This document shows positions 23,456 through 36,100 of a DNA stretch of 64,000 nt, one piece after another. Every line of letters starts with the position of its first letter. The stretch's first letter is position 1. A program made the position numbers and the translations under genes. This DNA is from Takifugu bimaculatus. Taxonomy: Eukaryota > Chordata > Actinopteri > Tetraodontiformes > Tetraodontidae. The notes beneath the pieces were generated by a model that was given only the letters and a program-made list of their open reading frames with translations, ran no database searches and was not told the origin of the DNA. The DNA is taken from positions 14,341,383 through 14,405,382 of the forward strand of contig CP034990.1 in NCBI GenBank assembly GCA_004026145.2. Reading direction: 5' to 3'.

Positions 23456-25888
23456 TTTATTTTTCATTATGTTGTCGCTTCTAAATTACTATTTGTTTCC
23501 TGCCGGGAACAAGCTGCCTGCATTATTAAAGCAGCAACCATAGCAACGCACCATCCCTGACACGATAAAACATTCAAGTGGTGGACAGAACCTGGATCTC
23601 AGGTCAACCGTCATCTTCTCGATGGAATTATTTAATTTTTTTGCTTAATTCCAACATGTTATAAAGCATCAATAATATCAAATGATTCAAGTAATGATTC
23701 AAGGAAGGTATTACAAAAACACCAATTCCAAAATAATTCTCCTAAATATTTAAATTGGCATTCGAAACATGATTACGATAATACATTTGTAAGAAAATTT
23801 GTTTGGTCTCATTGGCAAAAAGCATTTTTCCAAAAGCATTCTTTTAATTTCTCAACATAACCATCCATGCTGTCAACTTTGGAAATGCTTACTGTTAAAA
23901 TGTATTTTCATTCCTGGAACTGTAAATCATGTCAATTCAAATTTTCCGAGAGTCCAGACCAGAAATTGTGCAATTGCAAAGAATTATTATGCACACTCCC
24001 TCTTAATCATGAACCATTACCACGATGTCTTTGTGCTACAGTAACTATCCATGTACTGCAAATTACGTCGAATTGACACATTTTTTATTGTAATTGTTTA
24101 TTGTAATTTAAGTTTTGTATTTAAAAGGGCTGCATCTGCTGGTGACTAATTTGTTAACACTTAAATATGTTTTTTATATTGCGCCATTGGACATCATTTG
24201 ATTTTAGTTACAAGGTTCTCTTGTTATTGGGATCAAAACATCTGTAATCCTTAAGTGTGTTGCCGTTTTATGCAAAAAGGAATATATGGACCCAGATGTG
24301 ACAAAAGGCTTATTAATTTTCCATAGTTTGGTAAATCAGTATTTCAATAGTGTCTATCCTCATTCACAGATGTCTTATTTGCTTAATTTTATCAGTTGAT
24401 AAATTAACCTTCATCAAAATGCTTATCAAAAATATAAATATAGAATATGCTTTGATGACTGATTTACACAGTTTGCTTTGGCCAGCTGCTCTGATCAGAC
24501 TGAATTCAATCTTTTCTCTTAAAGCCAACTGACTCATAAGTATTTGTTCTCAAAAAAGGAACTTTATTTATGTGGCATTTCAAATATTTAGAACCAGAAA
24601 CAAAAAGCATATGAACATTAGAGAGGATGCATCTGTATCTGTGTGCACACAGCGTGAGTCACATTCTGATTGTTATTGCTCTCTAGTCAGCCTTTTCCAG
24701 TAAGGATATAAAAATATCATGTCGGGAGTGGTTAGTAGCCGGCTTGTGTCAAAATAAAGTGTATGAAGTTGGGTTTTTGAAGTGTTTTATTGACCGGTAC
24801 TTCTTTAGTCTGGCACATTACAAACTGTTTGTTTGATTTCCACTGGGTGGGTCGACCAAAGCACCATATCTCAAATGTGGATTTAAGTGGATCTAAGTCT
24901 AGGTACAATTCTAGCTATTAATGTGCTTTTAGCAGTTGTGGATCTGAGAGTTTGTGTAATGCAGTACCAGGGGATGCAACTTCAAGCTGCTCCATATTCT
25001 GACTGCTTCAGAGCAACCCAGTGGTCTGGGGAGTCCACATGGGGTTTTGCCTTCAAAGAATTCCCCCAAATTGCGTAATTCCATATTTGTAGAAAATTCA
25101 TGGCCCAGAATTGTATTGGGTGAGTATGATGTTCCCCAACCCAATGCAATTTCCCCTTCCCCTTATGACCCAGGTTCACCTTTCCACATTGTAGAAGAAT
25201 CACCAGACTGGCTACCCTGTTCATCCTCACTTTCCTTATGTTTTCCATCTTGTCACTGTGTGTTACCCCCTGTTCTAACTCCAGCATTCCTCACAGTGAG
25301 TCATGCTGCAACATCCCTGTAGATGTTGTCATTGACCGTTAAATGGGTGTTCATAGTTGTCTGTTTTCATGCTTTAACACAAATTAAAGCGCAACAGCTC
25401 GTTGTCACATTTTTTCTGTCTAAGCAGGCTCCATCTCTCTTTTTGGCTTTACTTTTGAAGACAAATTTGGCATCTGAATTGTTTACTTCAGCACACAATA
25501 ATGTCTACATTAAATTTACAGCATATGGGGGGATTCTGTATCTAATAGGCTTAAACTGTGATAATGATTTGTAATGACTCTCAGTGTCACCCTTTTGTCT
25601 GGGAAAGCAGCTTGAAGGCTGTGACAGTTTTCTCCCATTCCCCTTGGCTCCGTCTTCCCCTCGTCCTGCTGGGAACACACAACCTTGAGTCTGCAACGTG
25701 TTTACATTTTGAGCATGTTGCAAATTATCTGCTAAAGCTAACTTTGCGTGACTTGGCAGAAGCCTTCACCTTGCTCAGATGTTGTTTTGGTCAGTCGTAT
25801 TTCAAGGGTTGGCTCTGTCAATTTGACTGCCTTTATCTGACAGGGTTCTCCAAGCCAGATGTGAACCCAGGCTAAAGGTAATGCCTGC

Positions 25889-25890
<2 letters not shown>

Positions 25891-25950
<60 letters not shown>

Positions 25951-25956
25951 GTGTGT
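25891..25956. repeat. (GT)n microsatellite
   Basis: About 33 GT units with one GC interruption near the 3' end. No gene overlaps it. Confidence 0.95.
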
Positions 25957-28095
25957 CCCTGCACGCATATGCATTGTGAAAACAAATGATGTGTGCACTT
26001 TGCCAGCATGTCTGTAGTATGTTTTTTTACTGACAGCATCCAATACAGTATAAGTTTGGATAATTAATGCAACATGTCAAAGAATCATAAATTAAAAGAT
26101 TGACTTGGGGTTGTATTAACACATCTCCACTTACTTTTACCAGATTGAATAATTTTATTCGCATCGCCAGGATTATTAATTCTATCCAAATGTTTCTTTC
26201 CCATGTGTATTCAATTTTCTTCAGGGCAGCTTCAGCAGATCTAAATGTCTTCTTATGATTCTAAAACTAAATTGTACCAAACCGTGACACCAACAGCATT
26301 GTAGCTCAAATAATAGATTTTTATAGGAGACAAAAGCATTTGTCAACATTTTTGATGGCAGAATTTAAAATGTGACTGATTGTTTAAGGCCATCACTTTC
26401 AGAAGCAGCTAAAAATTGTGTTTTAGCCTCAGATATAATATATTGAGTTATTTAGGGTGTGCTGCCTTTCTTAATTGGCAGAATGTTTTCATCTCTGTCC
26501 AGAGCTATGTAGAATAGGGGCAGTTCATATGCATGATTAATTCCAGGTTTCTGGATAACACAAGTTAACATTAACTCTAAACAATAACTTTCAATGCTGC
26601 CAGATTGCAATTTACAGGGTGTCTGATGTGAATTAATGACTTTTTGGCATAGAGAGCAGCTGCTGATGAAAGGTAGAGCATGTAGGATGTCAGCACCTTT
26701 TGCGTTTCAGCATTTTATTAACCATTATTAAGTATTATAATTGCAGTAATGGAGTAAATGATCTTTGTTCTGCTGGTTTGGGGCATTTTTTAAATGGCCA
26801 TGTCAATTATAAGGAACCTGATAATTGCACCTAAAATTAAAGTTTGCTCTGTAGTACTCTTTCAAACATGATTACATAATTATCTCCTGAAATGTATATG
26901 TAAGCCTAGCCTGAGAGACAGATGCATACTTGGTGACGTGTGAACAGATGTTTTACCAGAAGTGTTCTCCACATATCCACAATCTTATTCCCGTGTTGCT
27001 CTTTGTTTAGTTTTATTTTTGCACGGCCACGTATGGGATAACATGAATGCTGTAGTTAGACTGTAGTGTGAAGGACTCTGTTTTGTGTTATGGTTTTTTC
27101 TCCCCGGCTGGAGTCAATGCTCGTTCATTTCTGGCACTTTCACTGTAAAATTTTTCTTTTTAAAAAAAGCACACCTTATTCTGATTTTAAGATGGCTGCA
27201 CACCAATGAAAAGATGAATAGTGTATTAAATTTCTATGTTTTAAATTAAATTACAGATAGCCTTTCAGTTTCCCATCAACAGAACAATGTTTCCTGAGGA
27301 AAGGGGTGAGTATATCATATTGGGGGGAAATGTGGGGGGAAAAATGTAGTTTACAGTTTAAAAACATTATCAGGGTGTAAAGTACAAAGTGATTACCCCT
27401 AGTCTGATTAATACTTTATAAAATATTTACATGTCAACACAGTTAATAGCCATATAAATTTGTATACAGTCTTTTAGTAAGAGTTTCCACATGTTGTTCA
27501 CTTTATATTTAATCTAAATATCTTTTCAGCAGCAGCAGAGTACTTCAGCATTTCAACATCACACCTCGATAGTGAGAATCATCACAAACCTACAATGACA
27601 TTTAACCAAACATTTCAAATACACCAGGACATACAAAATCATACAGATCCCATTCTGATTTGACTTGAATTCCTATGCTGTTCTCCAGCTTTTCCTTTGC
27701 ATCAGGCACTTGTATGATCAAAAACCACAAGTCCAGCTTGCTTCAGCAAATCTCGGACAAGCCAAATCTCCCCTCTGGACCAGTCTTCCCTGGATCATAC
27801 AGCTCTCCTCATCAGCTGTACGTCTTTGGAGAGGGGTAAAAGTTTGGAGTGAGTATTACAGCTTACTGTTATAAGAAACCCTTTTGTTGTTTTACAATAA
27901 AATGAAATCAAACTTAGACATTAGAGGTTTTAAAGCTTGTTTACCAGACGAATATTCTGATATTTCCGACCAGAATTTCGCTTAACTTAAAAAAACTCTT
28001 TCTCAACATTGCAGAACGAATGGAGCTTGTGTGGTGTTGGTAATGAGTTTACATATATTTGTGAGGTTTCTTTAACTCAACAGCCCTTTGCTCCC

Positions 28096-31000
28096 TCAGT
28101 CCACCTGCCGCTCCTCATCCCTGCACTTCATGGGGATGAAATGCGACGCCACGTGCTCCCTCCTGGTCTTCTTGCCCCGCAGTGGTCTGCCCCTCTGAGA
28201 CAAGGCTATGAACATCTCCTTGCCATTTTTAGTCCATTTTGCAGAGGAGTATGCGTTGAAATAGTTTTCTAAGAAGACCTCCTTGAAGTTGCAATTTTCG
28301 TTGTAGATTCTCTGTGAGAGAGAACAATCAAGGTCACTAGAGAGAGCGCATGTTACACACTCTGCACACATATTCATTACAACAGTACCAACACGGAGCA
28401 GTGGAGATACTACCTTGCCTTGCAGCTGTCCGGCCTTGCTCATACAGATATAATATTGACTCTTCACACCTTTTATTGCCAGTATGCCGCCTTCAGACAC
28501 CGTCTGATCTCCAGAATGCCTGTCAGATGTTTATACAGTTACAATCATGACAGAATGAAAACATTGCTGTAACCATGGTGATAGACTTATTCAAAATGCA
28601 CATCATACCAGAGATTTAACTCACTTCTGATCATCTGTGTGCATGTGTGTGAGTGAGTGTGCGCGCATGTGTGTGTGGATGAAAGAAAAAATTGGGCTTT
28701 TTGACAGTGGCATGATTTACAGTCAGTGTTTATGAAAGCTTCAGACAACCCGCGATGTTCAGCTTTATTAGAAAACTCATACAAACTTCCGGCAGTTAAT
28801 CAGTCTATGGTCTCTCTGGCTTTATTTATGTCTCATTAACTGGCCTGGGTGGCCATTACACAAGCCACAACCTATGCCATAGCACATATGGGAGACAGAT
28901 TAGGGCGTTTTCTCCTGGGATTGAGAAAACTGCCTCCTTTGCACGCTACGGTTTAGACCTGCCCTTCAAATCACTGAACACTCACAGCTTAATTCTTTGC
29001 CTTGTGATGCTGCAATTAATTTATTTTGTAATTTGTGAAGAAAGGGTGGAGCACATTCCCAGCTCGGGGAATTGTTTTAAAGAATTACATATAATTATTA
29101 CCAGTACTATAATTAGAGGTCTTCCTGCCATTTAAACATAATGTCAGCATTATTCAGTAGAAACTATTTAGTGCAGACAAAAATCTGCTGGTAGTGAATT
29201 GGTCTATCAGAACTAACAAGGTTCAGGTCACATTGAGGTAACTTTTCACTTCAGGACAATGTAGAGATGCTTTTGATTTAAAGTCAGTAAAAAGGAAAGA
29301 ACTCTGTTAAAGAGGGACACCATCCATGCTGCATTTCAGCATTTGATCATAAACAGATGGTCCAATCTTGGAATGTTGTTTTTCTGCTTGGACTTAATAT
29401 CTGTCTTAATACCGTTGTCCTTTGACTGGGTGTTCGTGTTAATTATTCCTGTATGTAATCGTTCGTCTCCTGTTCTATATCAGTTATCAAAACTCTGGGA
29501 CCTATTGAATTGGTTACAATGTTGAATTCTTAAAGCCTTCTCTCAAAGATCAGCTTCGAATATAGACGCAACGGATCATCTTTGACTGAGCTGCCTGTCA
29601 GAGAAATTTTATTTTGGATGTGAAGAAGCATCGTGGGTCCCTTAGTCAGAAAATGTATTTCCAAAATATTACATCTTACACTTAAAGTTGTTTGGGCTGC
29701 TGTAGAAAGATGGGATTCATTTGCACTGACATGCACATATTGTTAAGATTTGGGCTGGAAAGACGGACAGCCTGTCAGACTTTCCTCACTGGCTTGAACT
29801 CATTTGAGACCATTTTCTGGTCAGACCCCAAACTAAGTAAAATAACTTGTGGGTAATCCCCAGCTCTGCTTTTGTTTACCTGACTGATTCCAGCCTTTGA
29901 TGGCAGACAGTTTTCCTCCTTCCGTGTTAAGGAATTTGAATATTTCATTCTAGGTACGATGAGCCACATCACTTTGAAATTTTCATTTGTGTAAAACACA
30001 TTATAGTGATTTAATCTTATTCTTCTTTTGTAATGTTCTTTAAACATTTATTTATGTTTGACACGGTACAATGGGCAATTATTTTCTGTGGTTTCAGGGT
30101 GCAATTGCCGCAAACTGTGTGTCAGTTTTTGTCTTTCATAATTCTAATTGTTGCCTCGGAAGTCAACATTCCAGACCCGGGAACACTTTCAGATAAATTG
30201 AAGCGATAACTATTTAAAACATCCTCATTGTGACAAACATTCCTGGCAGTATCAACAGTAAACTTCAAAGCACTGACGTGACTTGTTCCACGAAACAGCT
30301 GCAGCTCGTATTTAACCATTAAGAATCACACATTTTTCCAACATCTAGTTGATTGTGTTCCACGCTGCAATTCTTATGCTGCAAATGGAAAAGTATTTGT
30401 AGCATAAGAATAAGGAGACGTTTGTTCCTGTCTTCATTGTATTCCACTGTCCCACTGGAATTCTAAATTTCTTTTTTAAGAGGGACTGGGAGCATAGTCA
30501 TTCAGATTGTGAGCGTTTAAAGTAACCAACTAACTCTGAAAGTAGGCAATTGCTCCTGCCAATAAAAGAAGGAGCTTTTTTCCCCACCCAGCTCTTAACT
30601 GGGGACCATTTGGGGGCAAACAGGTCTAAAGAGATAATTGGCTTGATTGTTGTCATATGGCATGTTGTTAGTTAATGGAGATAGTCTTCATTAAGCACTA
30701 AAAACTGCACTATCGTTCTCAAATCAACACCGTTAAAATGTATTTGTGTAACCTTCCCCACTGAGCCAAACGCTGCTGGCGACAGATGCAGCTGTTTACT
30801 TCTCAATGCTTTAATGGGTGTGTCATTATGCATACTGTATTATTTGTTTTCAATTTCCCTGAGAGCATGCACAAGTCACTGAAAGATGCAGGTCACGACA
30901 GGCAGACATGATAATAAGGTTCAGCAACCCTTCTGTAATGTAAATTCCAGGACTTGGTTCGCCAAAGATATTTAAAAAATGTCCACACATTCAAACCTGT

Positions 31001-31804
31001 CTCTCTATAATTACACCTGAATCAGGGAAATGACGATTCCTTTTAGTTTTGAATCCCAATATTGCAACAGAAGTTAGTTCTGCCTGCCTTTTTATTTTCC
31101 AGTGAGTTGTAAGGAAGTGATGTATTCGTGGGGGAAATGTTAGGTATCTGCTGGTGTGAGCCCCTGGTCTTAGGGGCCTGGCACCCATCACCTGTCTCCT
31201 TTAACAGCTTTTACTTCAACACACTCCAGCCTATGTTTAGATAATGTTGGGGTTTAACAAGCCAAAACTCCGCCTGCATTATTTTAACTCTGTCACCTTG
31301 GCTGCACTCACAGAGACACATGACCCATTAACATTGCAATTACAATATGAACTCCGTACAATACACCTCCCACATTCTATCACCTGACAGGACTACAGTT
31401 CTGTGCTAAATTACTATAGCAATCTTGTCAATATACTCAGGTCAGTCTTTTTCTCATTACTGTTAAAGGTAGAATAGATCCAATGAGCTGATTTTGTCCT
31501 TTTTAGACTTACTGTGGCAGTTGGTGGGATCTTGAGTCCCATTGATGTTGCCGTTGTCTCCGATGGTTAGGAACCATTGTGTGCGGCTGAACAGCTGTCT
31601 TATGCGCACATCTCCTCCCTCCATGTAGTCATAGTTCCTGGTGTGCCGATCGTGTCTGGAGCAGTTCATGATAGCGGCAAGTTGTTCTGGAGTGCAGTCA
31701 CTATAGACCACCCGCAGACAGCCGAACAGGAAAATTGCATGCAGGTACAATCCTGAGAACAGCTTTTGAAGGTTCCATGTCAGCCTCCATTTGTGCATTA
31801 TCAT
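28096..31804 (-). CDS. fgf7: Fibroblast growth factor 7 (keratinocyte growth factor), one apparent frameshift in exon 2
   Basis: Three coding exons on the minus strand: 31804-31513, 28519-28414 and 28311-28096 (stop TGA 28098-28096). The N-terminus carries a hydrophobic secretion signal (near LHAIFLFGCLRVVYS). It is followed by HTRNYDYMEGGDVRIRQLF, which is typical of FGF7, then ILAIKGVKSQYYICM, NCNFKEVFLENYFNAYSSAKW and heparin-binding RGKKTRREH. FGF7 is a secreted mesenchymal ligand of epithelial FGFR2b. Exon 2 from the conserved acceptor is 106 bases where 107 (or 104) is needed. The frame reads LEIR and then breaks near 28503, resuming as TVSEGGILAIKG. Either one base is missing in the sequence or an acceptor 11 bases inside the exon (after CTGGAG) is used. 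Two start codons are possible, 31804 and 31798; human begins at the position of the second (MHKW). The C-terminus is a few residues longer than human. Confidence 0.93.
28520..31512 (-). other. fgf7: fgf7 intron 1
   Basis: A 3-kb intron bounded by GTAAGT (31512) and CTGACAG (28520). The stretch 30480-30960 is rich in TAATTG/TTAATT-type homeodomain cores and reads unlike simple repeats, so it could hold enhancers. No coding exon is seen. Confidence 0.5.
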
Positions 31805-33127
31805 ACAATGCAGTGGGAATCAATGAACATCATACTGAAAATGGAAGATCTGTGCACTATTCCTCGGCCCAGTCGAACCACTGACCACTGGCTTGTGACC
31901 TCCAGGTCCCTTTTCCTCCAGCACGGATCCCTAGTGGGACGTTGAGCAGTTAGGGGGGATTTGTTGGCAAACCAGTTGATATTGGCTGAAGGTGGAGAGT
32001 AATTTGAAGAAGGTAGATAGAATTCTGAGAAAATGCCTCTCTTTACTCCTGAGGGGTGGTTTGCTTTGTCTGTTCCATTGTCTTTTGACCATAGTCCAAA
32101 AAGGGATGTTATAATCCAGTTGAGGAAAGATTATTCAGGGTGCCACTGGAGTCTGATAAAATGGGCAGAAAGGGTTTATGTTCAAAGATTTATTTTCAAT
32201 CATGTTAAAAATGTAAAAGAGGTTGTGTTTCAGCATAAATATAATCTCAAAAATATCTTAAAATAGACTAAAAATACATAATTTAATGACTCACGTGTGC
32301 TCTGTGTGATGGTGAAGGGTTCTGCCTCTCAGCTTGCGTCTTGATTCTAAAATTCTTCAGCTGAAGAGTTGAATTCTCAGTTGTAGCACATTTCCAGCAA
32401 TGCTGCAGAGCTGTACGCGACCAGGGACCTTCTGTCAGCTCCCATGGATGTCTCCTTGGTTCAGGCTGGCTCACTGTGTGCATCTTCCAGTGTTGCTGTG
32501 CACTCTGCTTAGATAAATGCCTCCTGCTGACCTCACTTGAGAGCAGTTAGAGCCCAACCAGTCAGCTGTCCCTGGCTAAGATGAAACTGAGAAACACCCT
32601 CTCCATTTTTCATGATGTCACTCAGCATTTGGACATAAGGGGGCGCTATAAACTCTAACAACTCTAAGCTTTTAAATGCTGCACACTCCTAAGTACTTAC
32701 AAAGCATTTGGGTGTATTTTAATCCTTTCACAGCCTACTACCACCTTTCTGTCTCTTGTCTTTGAAATACCGCACCCTTAAATGCTTAATGTATTCGTTT
32801 AAATCCTCATAATGGCTCACATTCACTTAAACAACAGTTAAAGTACTCCCTTTAACGACAGCTTTGAAACAATTCTCCCTTTAATTTTGAATGTCACAAT
32901 TAATTAGTGGTCTTGCATCACTGTTATGGATTTATTGACAAAAGGAAAACTTCAAACAGCGCCTTGGTTGTCATCCTTATTGAGTAATAGTAGGAAGCAA
33001 TAATTTATGGTTGACAGGTATCCATCCAAGGGGAAAAAAACAGAAGACATAACTGCTCAGATGTAGTCATTTCTGTGTCAAAGGTCGTGCACTCTTTCAC
33101 TTTTTGCGTTTGTATTTAAAGTCACAA
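31805..33127. promoter_or_regulatory. fgf7: fgf7 upstream region
   Basis: The 5' UTR and promoter of fgf7 must lie here, because the gene starts at 31804 and reads left. A CTCF-like element is at 32634-32648. No TATA box could be assigned with confidence. At its right end it meets the 3' end of the unrecognised minus-strand gene. Confidence 0.35.
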
Positions 33128-33133
33128 TTTATT
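33128..33133 (-). terminator. Poly(A) signal of the unrecognised minus-strand gene
   Basis: AATAAA on the minus strand, about 48 bases after the double stop TAATAA at 33183-33178. Its position supports the terminal exon call. Confidence 0.6.
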
Positions 33134-33180
33134 GCCTGGCATGCCTGGCCTTTCCTTAGACTCACCACTTTCAAAAGTTA

Positions 33181-36100
33181 TTATGGGCCATAATGATGAG
33201 CTCCCCCAGGGAGGTTAGGGCTACAGGCCCCCAGAGAGTGGGACTTCTGAATGTAGCAGGTCTCCTTCTCATTTCTAAACCGTGGGTCATAAAGAACTGA
33301 ACTATTAGGTGTCACTCTGGTCTGTTTCTTTGCACAAGTAGCCCTGGAAAACAGAGTAGAACACATCATGTCACACAGACATCGTGTTGTCGATAAAATA
33401 ATAATCCCATCATAAATTGTCACCCCCTAATGAAGAGGTTTGTGCGGCCTTGTGACCTATTTTGTCAGGGTCAGGTAGCACCTAAGGCACTCCGAGACAT
33501 TGAGCATGCCAGAAAAGGGGCCAGACAAGGAGATTCCCAGACCCTTATGAATTGACCTCAATCAACAGCCTTGCCTGGAATCTGGAAACAAGGGCCTCCT
33601 CCTCCAGAGAGACCGGCAACAGGAGCTCATTGATGAGACCTTAATGCCAGGGTCCACGGGGTCTGGTCAGACTCAAAACAATAAAGGGTCACAAAGGAAA
33701 AATCCTAAAAACATCAGAGTGGGACCTCCATCTTGGGCAGAAGACAAGTAACTAGAAATATTCACCAGAATGAAACATTACCGTCATTTTAGATTAGATT
33801 AGATTCAACTTTATTGTCATTACACATGTCACAAGTACAAGGCAACAAAATGCAGTTAGCATCTAACCAGAAGTGCTTAAGTAGGGAATAAAGCTGTGAT
33901 GGGTATATACAATATATACACACAATCATATATGTTTATGATATTAATCTATATGTTTTCCAAAGGAAATCATGGCTCTGGAGATGTCCTCTTCTGTACA
34001 CCAAGCTGGATTTCTGGTTATGGCTTTAAGAGGCTTTTGAAGTGACCATTTTACAGACATCATCAGAGATCTTGTCTGCTATCTCCTGTCCACCGTGAAT
34101 GATTTGCTAAACGTTATGTGAATGGTGGTAAATAATTTAACAATGGAAACCTTGCATTACATTTGGCCTACTTCTCTTATGGCAACAAGCGCAAGTTGGG
34201 TGCCGATGGGAGCAAGGGCATGATATCACACGTGTTCCTGTCTTAAATGATCAAATCGTGTGGTAAAAAAAGGACGTCTCTTCAGTTTACAAGCGTAACG
34301 GTCTGCAGCAGATGCACCATTTGAACAGTTGTTTGCAGCAGCTTAGATGTTTGGCTTCACTTGCTGAACTTTTTTACAAGGCCCCTAAGTCAAGAGGTTA
34401 AGGACTGCGCCATTGACTTTACTCAATTAGGAAACCATTCAGACACCTTCCCCATCTGTGTTAATGCTTTACTTCATTTTTGTCAAGTGTTTTGCTTTAA
34501 TCGTGTGGTAGGTGCATACATGCATTCTAGACCAGCCTTGAAGCTGACTTTATTTTTATGTAGTTGCATTTGCAGTATGATGAAAATCTGATTTTGAGCA
34601 GAATTGGGAAAGTACATTCCTTTTGCCTTCATCTAATTACATTTATCTGTTGCACATTTCCAGTCACAAACCATTTTATTCAATGTTCGTTCTGATCATG
34701 ACACCTGATACATTTATGCATTTTAGGCACGTAAAATAAACATGACAAAGGAATGTATGAATGTGCTTAAGAAACCAGAGAAAAAGCTGGGTTTTTTTAT
34801 CACCAGTTTTACAGACTGAGCGTGCAGTGCATTCCCAGTCAGAAACTACAGTCGATTGAATCCTTCATTATATTGTTAGCTGAAATGTGATAAAGTCAGA
34901 ATTCTAGCCAGTAAAACAAGAAAATCTGAGAAACTGCGTGTGTGTGCGTGTGTGTGCGCGCAGAACTTTACAGCCTGAATGGCTCCCTGATGCCCTGCAA
35001 GGATCAAAGGTCCAGACTGTGATCATTGTAACATGCAATCAAGCATGCACACCACACACTAGAGTCTTTTTCCAACAGCAAACACAACCACCATTTCCTG
35101 TCACACAGCAGTGTTTTGTTCGCAGCGCAGGAATATTTGCTACCGTGTCGGTTGTCCTGGTTGGAGCAGCAGGAGATAGATGCAGTGTCTTGTTGCCATT
35201 CCATTGCTTATTTATCACGTTGGTGATAAATATTGTGTGTGATATTGGGAAGTTCTGCCACCCTTGTCATGAGAGGTCGGAGCGTTCAGCCTGTTGACTC
35301 CAGTCTGGCCTGTGCATGACAGGGATATTCCAGTGTGATTAATCACCGTGTTGGAATTGAAGTACCTCTTGGAGTGTTGATCCACAATTTATGATAGTTT
35401 CCACTATTACAGCAGAGACATCTGCCCACACACACTGTCTTTTCTCCAGACTCTAAAAGCATTCCAGGAGAAAGAATAACCCGTGTGTGTGTGTGTTTTC
35501 CAACTCTTTTGCACTGTCTTGTACTGATATGACTGAATTTATGTTTAAAGAGTGGATTATGTGTAAGGTCAGGCTATTCATAGGGCTGTTCCAGAGTGTT
35601 TGGGCTTAGCTTTTGCTTTCTAAATTCCATGATAATTGGAGGTCTCTGGGGATGGAGCCTCACAAAATTAGCTTCAACTATAAATAACACACACGCACAC
35701 CATGCAGACACATTGTTACTGGTTCATGTTACCATGTTACCAGGTTTAAAAGATAGTAACATTCCTCCTTTTTCTCGTCTGACGTTAAGTCATAAAAAAC
35801 AATTTGAACTGTGATATGAATGAACAAAATTGGTTGAATATTTTAATTTTTACAGAGGATGCTTTCAAAAAGCATTTAGGACAGTAGCTGCAGACATGCA
35901 GATAGATCAGGGTAAAAAAATCTGGCAGTCAAACATACAGGTGGTGGTTGGTGGTTTGAAACCTGCACAGATTTGTCAGCAGGCGTGCTTCATAGTACTG
36001 AAGCGCTCGGGGGCCATTGTAATCAGCCTTGTTAGAGAATGTGAACCAGCTTCGTGCTGCTCTGTCAGGGGAATACTCTGATCCCATCCAGTACAGGAAC

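Larger units (their letters stand above)
22426..28095. other. Intergenic interval between dtwd1 and fgf7
   Basis: Contains the dtwd1 5' UTR and promoter side at its left, a long TA microsatellite (23371-23451), a GT microsatellite (25891-25956) and, at its right, the fgf7 3' UTR. Minus-strand AATAAA candidates for fgf7 are at 26719-26714 and 26159-26154. No coding exon was supported. Open frames over the microsatellites are repeat artefacts. Confidence 0.4.

Noticed and set aside
23331..23543. Open frame of repeated Tyr-Ile over the TA tract
   Set aside because: It is the translation of a simple (TA)n microsatellite, with no coding signature around it.
25738..26043. Minus-strand frame rich in Thr-His
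   Set aside because: It runs through the (GT)n microsatellite and shows no similarity outside it.
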